Of a stretch of DNA of 36,296 bases, positions 31,870 through 36,296 are shown piece after piece; the first letter of the stretch is position 1; the number at the start of each line of letters is the position of its first letter. Below the pieces are notes generated by a model. That model saw only the letters and a program-made list of their open reading frames with translations. It did no database searches and was not told where the DNA came from. The translations under genes and the position numbers were made by a program. The stretch spans positions 1 to 36,296 of the forward strand of contig DATKCN010000035.1 of NCBI GenBank assembly GCA_035513175.1, written 5' to 3'. This DNA is from DATKCN01 sp035513175. Lineage in GTDB: Bacteria > Chloroflexota > Chloroflexia > Thermomicrobiales > CFX8.

Positions 31870-32631
31870 GTGGCAACCGATCAACCGGCCCGAGTTGCGT
31901 TCGTGTCCGACGTGCACGGCAATCTGCCCGCGTTGCAGGCCGTGCTGGCCGACATCGACGAGCGCGGCGAGTTCGACGCGCTGGTCGGCGGGGGCGATTT
32001 CGCCTTCGGCGGCGCGTTCCCGCAACGTTGCGTCGACCTGACGCGGGCGCGCGGCATGCAGTGCGTGCGCGGCAACACCGACGAGTGGGTGGTCGAGTCG
32101 GCCACGGGCGGGCGCATCATGGCCAAGGGGTACGAGCCGAAGGACGCGCACGGAGCGGCCATGCTGGCCGTCGACGACTGGGTCGCGAAGGCGCTCGACA
32201 CGTCTGCCCTGCGGTTTCTGATCAACCTCCCGCTCGACTGGCGCGCGACGGGACCGAGCGGGCAGCGGCTAGTCTTCGTGCATGCCACCCCGTGGAGCAG
32301 CCACCCGATCGTGCGACCGGACGCTGACGAAGAAACGCTCACGCGCATGCTCGACGAGGCCGACGCCGACGTGCTCGTCTACGGGCACATCCATCACGCC
32401 TACGTGCGGCAGGTGGGCGAGCGCACGGTCGCCTGTGCCGGAAGCGTCGGCGTCCCCCTCGACGGCGACCCGCGTCCCGCCTATCTGATCGCCACGGATG
32501 ACGGCGACGGCTGGCAACTGGAGCACGTGCGGCTGGAGTACGACCGGGACGCCTACCTGTCCGAGCTGGCAGGCTGCGGGATGCCAAACGCCGCCGTGTT
32601 CATCGACCGGGTTCGCAACGCGAGCATGTAA
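31870..32631 (+). CDS. Calcineurin-like metallophosphoesterase (YfcE/MJ0936-like)
   Basis: A cytoplasmic metal-dependent phosphoesterase of the calcineurin fold. The GTG at 31870 follows GGAGG. The motif order is standard: FVSDVHGNLPAL (Asp14, His16), VGGGDFAFGG (metal Asp), CVRGNTDEW (Asn and Asp), FVHATPWSSH (His) and LVYGHIHHAY (GxHxH type). Length 253 is usual for the YfcE/phosphodiesterase subgroup. It has no membrane segment. It is transcribed alone and converges on the methyltransferase gene. Substrates in this group range from cyclic nucleotides to phosphoproteins and cannot be named here. Confidence 0.9.
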   Translation: MATDQPARVAFVSDVHGNLPALQAVLADIDERGEFDALVGGGDFAFGGAFPQRCVDLTRARGMQCVRGNTDEWVVESATGGRIMAKGYEPKDAHGAAMLAVDDWVAKALDTSALRFLINLPLDWRATGPSGQRLVFVHATPWSSHPIVRPDADEETLTRMLDEADADVLVYGHIHHAYVRQVGERTVACAGSVGVPLDGDPRPAYLIATDDGDGWQLEHVRLEYDRDAYLSELAGCGMPNAAVFIDRVRNASM

Positions 32632-32794
32632 CTCGATTTCACCAAGAGCGTGGCGGTGACAGAATCTCGTCTTTCTGTCATGTGTCCGTCGGCTGGCGCT
32701 CGCCCAGGCACGAGCGCTCGCCGGTGCCGCGGCCGGCGCCTGGATCAAAGTCAGCACCATTGAATATGCAGGGTACGGCGCGTCGCCCGGTCCG

Positions 32795-32850
32795 CGTTTT
32801 CACACCGGGCATGGCGCACTATGCAACCTGCCACGCCCAGTGTGAAAACG
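32795..32850. terminator. Long-loop hairpin between convergent genes
   Basis: CGTTTTCACACCGGGC (32795-32810) pairs with GCCCAGTGTGAAAACG (32835-32850) with one mismatch over 16 bp and a 24-nt loop. It ends 2 nt past the methyltransferase stop, and the phosphoesterase ends 160 bp to the left, so it could terminate both. The remaining gap (32632-32794) shows no gene. Confidence 0.55.
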
Positions 32851-32852
32851 TA

Positions 32853-33626
32853 TCATGTCGCCGTCGCGCGGATCAGGACCATGTGGAGGTCAAAGGCCAG
32901 CGGGTCGTCAACGATCGAGAACGTCGCGCGCAGATCGCTGGATGCGCCCGCCAGCATGGCCCGCGCCTCCGCTTGACGGTCCGGGGCCGTGCGTGCCCGC
33001 TGAAACCACGGCTCGACAGTCATCGTCTCGCGGAAGTGCTCGATCGAGTCGATCGCGAGACCGGCCGTCGCGAACCAGCGTCGGTACTCGCTGAGCTTCG
33101 GCTCACGATGATGTGATGGATCGCGCAGCCAGTCGAGCCGGTTGACGAATTCGTCTGCCTCGTCCTCTTCCGGCGCGACGTGGTCGACGAACAGCAGCGG
33201 TCCGCCGGGACGCAGCACGCGCCGCCACTCGTTGACGGCGCGTTCGACATCCATGAAGTGGTGCGCGCAGTAGCGACACACGACGGCGTCAAACGTCGCG
33301 GATTGCAACGGCAGGCTCTCGGCCATGCCCAGCAGCGGGTCGAGCGTCGCGCCGCGGCTCCGCGCCAGATTGCGGGCCTGGCTCAGCATGGCGGCGGTCA
33401 TGTCGAGCGCGACGATCTCGACCCCAAGAGACTGGAACGCCAGCCCGGCGTGACCCGTCCCCGCGCCCACATCAAGCAGCCGCGCTCCCGGCGCCACCCC
33501 TGACAGCGGGACGAGTCGTCCCAGATCGTCGCCCTGGGAATGGATTGTGCTCGTGGTGTAGTCGGCGGCGATCGGCGTGTAGTGCTCGTCGGACCTGCGA
33601 ATCTCGCGCTTCGGTGTTGCCTGCAT
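32853..33626 (-). CDS. Class I SAM-dependent methyltransferase (UbiE-like)
   Basis: A Rossmann-type methyltransferase. The ATG at 33626 follows GAGGAG. Motif I for SAM binding is LLDVGAGTGHAGLAF (about 50-64), with the acidic residue after VEIVALDMT at about 75, the AESLPLQSATFDAVVCRYCA region as motif II, and RRVLRPGGPLLFVDHVAP as post-motif. Length 257 fits UbiE/CoQ5-type and many small-molecule methyltransferases. There is no membrane segment. Whether it methylates a quinone cannot be told; no ubiquinone or menaquinone genes are near. It is convergent with the phosphoesterase and divergent from the DUF2905 gene. Confidence 0.9.
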   Translation of the reverse strand: MQATPKREIRRSDEHYTPIAADYTTSTIHSQGDDLGRLVPLSGVAPGARLLDVGAGTGHAGLAFQSLGVEIVALDMTAAMLSQARNLARSRGATLDPLLGMAESLPLQSATFDAVVCRYCAHHFMDVERAVNEWRRVLRPGGPLLFVDHVAPEEDEADEFVNRLDWLRDPSHHREPKLSEYRRWFATAGLAIDSIEHFRETMTVEPWFQRARTAPDRQAEARAMLAGASSDLRATFSIVDDPLAFDLHMVLIRATAT

Positions 33627-33706
33627 GCATGCTCCTCCACTGTCGTGCCGCGCTTGAGTCTAGCGGATCGAGCCAGTTCGTGACGATGCGATGAGAGGCG
33701 GGGAAC

Positions 33707-33928
33707 GTGGATAGCCGGGCGCTTGGCGTGCTCATCATCGTTATCGGGTTGGCGACGGTCATCGGCGGGGCGCTGTTGATGGCTGGCTGGCTGTCGTGGT
33801 TCGGGCGGCTGCCGGGGGACATTCGCTACGAGCGGGGTGGGACGCGCGTGTACGTGCCGATCACCTCGATGCTGCTCGTGTCGCTGCTGCTGACACTGGC
33901 TAGCTACGCGTTTCGCCGGCTGAGCTGA
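33707..33928 (+). CDS. DUF2905 small membrane protein
   Basis: A 73-residue membrane protein with two hydrophobic helices: ALGVLIIVIGLATVIGGALL and ITSMLLVSLLLTLASYAF. Between them is the family signature WFGRLPGDIRYERGGTRVYV. The GTG at 33707 has a GGGGAA-type site. DUF2905 proteins are widespread in Gram-positives, Chloroflexota and Deinococcus and have no known function; many lie near the Holliday junction genes ruvAB, which are not seen here. Short but convincing because of the signature. It is single and divergent from the methyltransferase. Confidence 0.88.
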   Translation: MDSRALGVLIIVIGLATVIGGALLMAGWLSWFGRLPGDIRYERGGTRVYVPITSMLLVSLLLTLASYAFRRLS

Positions 33929-33944
33929 CGCAGGTTGCGCCAAA

Positions 33945-34015
33945 GGTCCTGCCACGCCCGATCGATTGACCGCCTGGACCGCGACGCAATCACACCGAGG
34001 GGCCATGGCAGGACC
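33945..34015. repeat. 10-bp inverted repeat with a long spacer
   Basis: GGTCCTGCCA (33945-33954) and TGGCAGGACC (34006-34015) are perfect complements 51 nt apart, 16 nt after the DUF2905 stop. It may form a long-loop stem or reflect two copies of a site. I see no gene in 33929-34181. Confidence 0.35.
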
Positions 34016-34131
34016 GGTCTCGGGCATCTAGTGTAATGAGCAGGAACACAAGGCTGGACACGGCTCCATTGATGCACCGATGTCCACGATGTGCTCCGAG
34101 AGATCCCATCCTCTCCCTCCTCCACACGGGC

Positions 34132-34164
34132 GGGCGCCTGGTCATCGCGGATGACCGGTCGCCC
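34132..34164. terminator. Bidirectional hairpin terminator
   Basis: GGGCGCCTGGTCATC (34132-34146) pairs with GATGACCGGTCGCCC (34150-34164) over 15 bp with one mismatch, one G-U pair and a 3-nt loop, then GCTTGTTTGT on the plus strand as a T-rich tail. It lies 18 bp beyond the minus-strand lipoprotein stop and downstream of the DUF2905 gene. Confidence 0.7.
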
Positions 34165-34181
34165 GCTTGTTTGTACCCCCG

Positions 34182-35795
34182 TCAACCGCCCGGCTCAGGC
34201 AGCAGGTCGATCCAGTCGTAGCGGAAATACTCATGCAACAGTGGCCGCAGGTCGGCCGCGCTGTGTCGTTGCCAGTTTCCGAGCACGTCCCACGCCGTCA
34301 CGATGCCGAACGCGTGCGTGTCGTACAGGCCACGCATCGACGCCCAGAATGCGTCCCAGCCCATCGCGTCGAGCACCGCGTAGTACAGACGCGCGCCCTG
34401 CTCGTAGATCGCATGGTAGCCATCGATAAAGGCGGCGCCTGCCAGCTCCCGGTAGGACGCGTCGAGCGGGTAGAGGTAGCCGCCCGCTGGTGGCTCGGGA
34501 ACTTCCGTGAAGCCGGTCGGCAGGCCGCGCTCGAAGAATTCCGCCCCGCCCTCGTCGATCCAGCCGTCGTCGAGCGTGCGCGTGCCGATAACACCGTACA
34601 GCCACTGATGCGCTACCTCGTGACAAATGAGCCGCTCCATCGCCGGATACCTCTCGTTGATGTAGATCAGGCCGGGTAGCTCCAGCCCGCCCGGCATCGA
34701 CGGCCCGGCGTCGACGATCCGTAGCGATTGGTACGGATATGGCGCGATGAGCTCCGACATCCGCTCGATCGCGTCGACGGCCCAAACGAGAATGTTCTGA
34801 CGGGCATCGCTGCCGGCGGCGGTCGTATACAGCGCGACGCGCACGCCCGCGCTGGTGGTCGCCTCATCCACCACGAACCCGCGCGACACGACCAGACCGA
34901 AGTCGCGCACATCAATGGCGCGCAGGTCATAGGTGACGCGACCGTCAACCTCCTCACGTTCCTGCGCGATCTCCCCGGTGTGCGCGAATGCGTAACCGGC
35001 GTCGAGCGTCACGCTGACATCGAAGTCGGCTATCGCCGTGTACGACGGATCGAGGATCGTGCTGTAGCCGTGGTCGTTCGAGATGACCGGGAACCAGTTT
35101 CCGAGTCGCAGGATGCCCGTGTCCAGCGTCGTCGGCCCCCATCCGGTCGGGTCCACGCCGACCGACAGGCTGAATTCAACGCCGATGACCAGCGGCGCGG
35201 CGGTCTCCGGCGTCAGGTCGACCACCAGGGTGAAGCCGTCGTTCAACGTGCCCGGCTCGGTGGCCACGCCGTCCACTGTCAGCAAGCGCAACGTGAAGAA
35301 GCCGAACGCGGCCGGGACGACCTGCAGGTAGAGCTGCTCCGGGATCGCGCCCCGAAACTCCCGGATCGTGATCGTCTCGCTGGCGCTGACGAAGCCGTCG
35401 CCAAGTCGCAGCTCGTCGATCGTCAGCTGGTAGTGCGCGTCAATGTCCGGCAGATCCACCCGCTGGCTCACGGGCGCCGGATTGACGGTTGGTTCGGGCG
35501 CCAGGATCGGTGTGTTCGCGACGGTAGCAGTTGCTGGAGCGGTGGGCGTGGCTACCGGTGGCGGCGTTGTCGGAGCGACGGACGCCGGGGTAGGAGCGGG
35601 CAGCGTTGCCGTTGGTGTCGCGGCGGACGCCGGCGTGGCGCTGATCGCGACCGGGGCAGGCGTGTTCGTCTGCGCCAGCGATGTGCCTGACTCCGCCGTC
35701 GCCGTCGCGTCGATGCGTGAGGCTTGCGGTCCACTGCACGCGCTCAGCAGGCCGAAGCACAGCGCGAGAACGAGCAGGTTGCGGAGGCGGATCAT
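34182..35795 (-). CDS. M1-type zinc aminopeptidase-like lipoprotein
   Basis: A surface-anchored gluzincin. The signal ends at LLSAC (Cys20 lipidated), followed by an 80-residue Pro/Thr/Ala linker (to about 112) and an M1-like N-terminal beta domain. The zinc motif is complete: HEVAH at 392-396 and Glu415 in GWIDEGGAEF, exactly HExxHx18E. The substrate-binding GxMEN loop of M1 enzymes appears as GGLELPG (369-375), lacking the usual Met-Glu-Asn. Length 537 is shorter than typical aminopeptidase N (about 850). The substrate is unknown; a peptidase role is expected. It stands alone with a terminator after it. Confidence 0.88.
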   Translation of the reverse strand: MIRLRNLLVLALCFGLLSACSGPQASRIDATATAESGTSLAQTNTPAPVAISATPASAATPTATLPAPTPASVAPTTPPPVATPTAPATATVANTPILAPEPTVNPAPVSQRVDLPDIDAHYQLTIDELRLGDGFVSASETITIREFRGAIPEQLYLQVVPAAFGFFTLRLLTVDGVATEPGTLNDGFTLVVDLTPETAAPLVIGVEFSLSVGVDPTGWGPTTLDTGILRLGNWFPVISNDHGYSTILDPSYTAIADFDVSVTLDAGYAFAHTGEIAQEREEVDGRVTYDLRAIDVRDFGLVVSRGFVVDEATTSAGVRVALYTTAAGSDARQNILVWAVDAIERMSELIAPYPYQSLRIVDAGPSMPGGLELPGLIYINERYPAMERLICHEVAHQWLYGVIGTRTLDDGWIDEGGAEFFERGLPTGFTEVPEPPAGGYLYPLDASYRELAGAAFIDGYHAIYEQGARLYYAVLDAMGWDAFWASMRGLYDTHAFGIVTAWDVLGNWQRHSAADLRPLLHEYFRYDWIDLLPEPGG

Positions 35796-35879
35796 CTACC
35801 CGTCCTTCGAAGCGGGGACGCGGGCACGGTCGAGCGTTGCTATGGGACTGGGCCGTGAAGCGTCGTGGGAGGGATCCGG

Positions 35880-35950
35880 AGGCGTCGGGCGGATTCGAAC
35901 CGCCGATCAGAGTTTTGCAGACTCCTGCCTTGCCGCTTGGCTACGACGCC
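35880..35950 (-). tRNA. tRNA-Cys(GCA)
   Basis: Reading the minus strand, this folds into a full 71-nt cloverleaf: acceptor arms GGCGTCG/CGACGCC, a D-arm with GCC/GGC, an anticodon stem GGAGT/ACTCT with loop CTGCAAA giving GCA (Cys), a T-arm GGCGG-TTCGAAT-CCGCC, and U73 as the usual Cys discriminator. The 3' CCA is not encoded (the next bases are CCG). It lies 84 bp upstream of the lipoprotein start on the same strand. A tRNA is a common phage or island insertion site, but no att duplication or integrase is visible. Confidence 0.96.
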
Positions 35951-36099
35951 GGACGTCCTGGCGGATCGGAATTCTATCACAGCTACCGGCAGTGGACCCG
36001 TGGGGACGACACAGGCGCGGTGTGTCACCACGCCTCGACACCATGCGTAACCACGAATCGCGTGTGCGGAAGCTCTGTCACGATTGCGTCTGCCGTTAT

Positions 36100-36296
36100 T
36101 CACCGGGGTTGACGGAAGAAATCAGTCACGGTTTGCCTGATCTGTTCAACAAGTGTCTGATCCGTAACGCTCAGCACAGTGCTGAGGGTTGCGATCGTTG
36201 GATCAGGAATGTGTTTCGCTCCCGGTGCAAAGAACGGTGTGACAATCCAACCGCTCATTAGTCGAACGTGTTCAGAAGAGATTGGGCACTCTCGCA
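36100..36296 (-). CDS. Partial C-terminal end of an unrecognised protein, cut by the window edge
   Basis: The minus strand is open from the window edge (36296) to a TGA at 36102-36100, 65 codons without a stop. The inferred end reads SGWIVTPFFAPGAKHIPDP, then STVLSVTDQTLVEQIRQTV and DFFRQPR, a plausible amphipathic C-terminal helix. Codon use and composition (about 51 percent G+C in the last 176 bp) differ from the GC-rich rest, so it may be acquired or part of an AT-richer region. An overlapping plus-strand frame also stays open, so coding is not certain. The start lies outside the window, so neither the product nor the length can be given. Confidence 0.4.
   Translation of the reverse strand, partial: RECPISSEHVRLMSGWIVTPFFAPGAKHIPDPTIATLSTVLSVTDQTLVEQIRQTVTDFFRQPR

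Noticed and set aside
35443..36261. 272-codon plus-strand frame over the lipoprotein start, tRNA-Cys and right edge
   Set aside because: It crosses a tRNA and the signal peptide of a supported gene and has no ribosome site.

Overview
This window is GC-rich (roughly two thirds G+C by eye) and densely coded. It most resembles a chromosome segment from the Chloroflexota, probably Thermomicrobia-like. That placement is an inference from several traits: lipoproteins with long Pro/Thr/Ala linkers, a PRC-barrel stress-type protein, the MurT/GatD amidation pair beside mreBC, and abundant GTG/TTG starts behind AGGAGG-type ribosome sites. There is no 16S gene or other decisive marker. No insertion sequence, prophage or CRISPR array is visible. 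One RNA gene, tRNA-Cys(GCA), lies near the right end.

Layout, left to right. 120-7389 holds envelope and signalling genes: a membrane-anchored HtrA-like protease; a minus-strand set of ECF sigma factor, zinc-finger anti-sigma factor and SIMPL (DUF541) protein; a divergent orphan NarL-type response regulator; and a KtrA/KtrB potassium uptake pair that overlaps by ATGA. 7458-12783 holds a class-V aminotransferase, a PRC-barrel protein, a HAD hydrolase overlapping a NodB-type deacetylase lipoprotein, ispH, and a small unknown overlapping ispH. 12873-16156 has a carbamoylase-type M20 amidase converging on an M17 leucyl aminopeptidase, separated by about 520 bp of gene-free DNA with a double-hairpin repeat. 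16350-18327 has a small Cys-containing unknown and an MFS exporter with an 18-bp palindrome before its start. 18711-22579 is a plus-strand run: a class-A-beta-lactamase-fold serine hydrolase overlapping a CaiB-type CoA transferase, then two DUF488 paralogues and a protein I read as dual-OB. 22600-25192 holds two tandem M20 amidohydrolase paralogues. 25685-31714 is the cell-wall block: a LysM x4/M23 endopeptidase, mreB, mreC, murT and gatD, with overlaps or short gaps from mreB to gatD. 31870-35795 holds a calcineurin-like phosphoesterase, a methyltransferase, a DUF2905 membrane protein and an M1-type gluzincin lipoprotein. The last 200 bp drop to about half G+C and carry the open C-terminal end of a minus-strand reading frame cut by the window edge.

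Most of the window is housekeeping and envelope biology. Two things go beyond ordinary annotation. First, short heptanucleotide tandem arrays begin at the base right after a stop codon at three unrelated genes; one array lies inside the start of gatD. Second, the compact DUF488-DUF488-dual-OB trio looks like a conserved nucleic-acid-linked module of unknown function.
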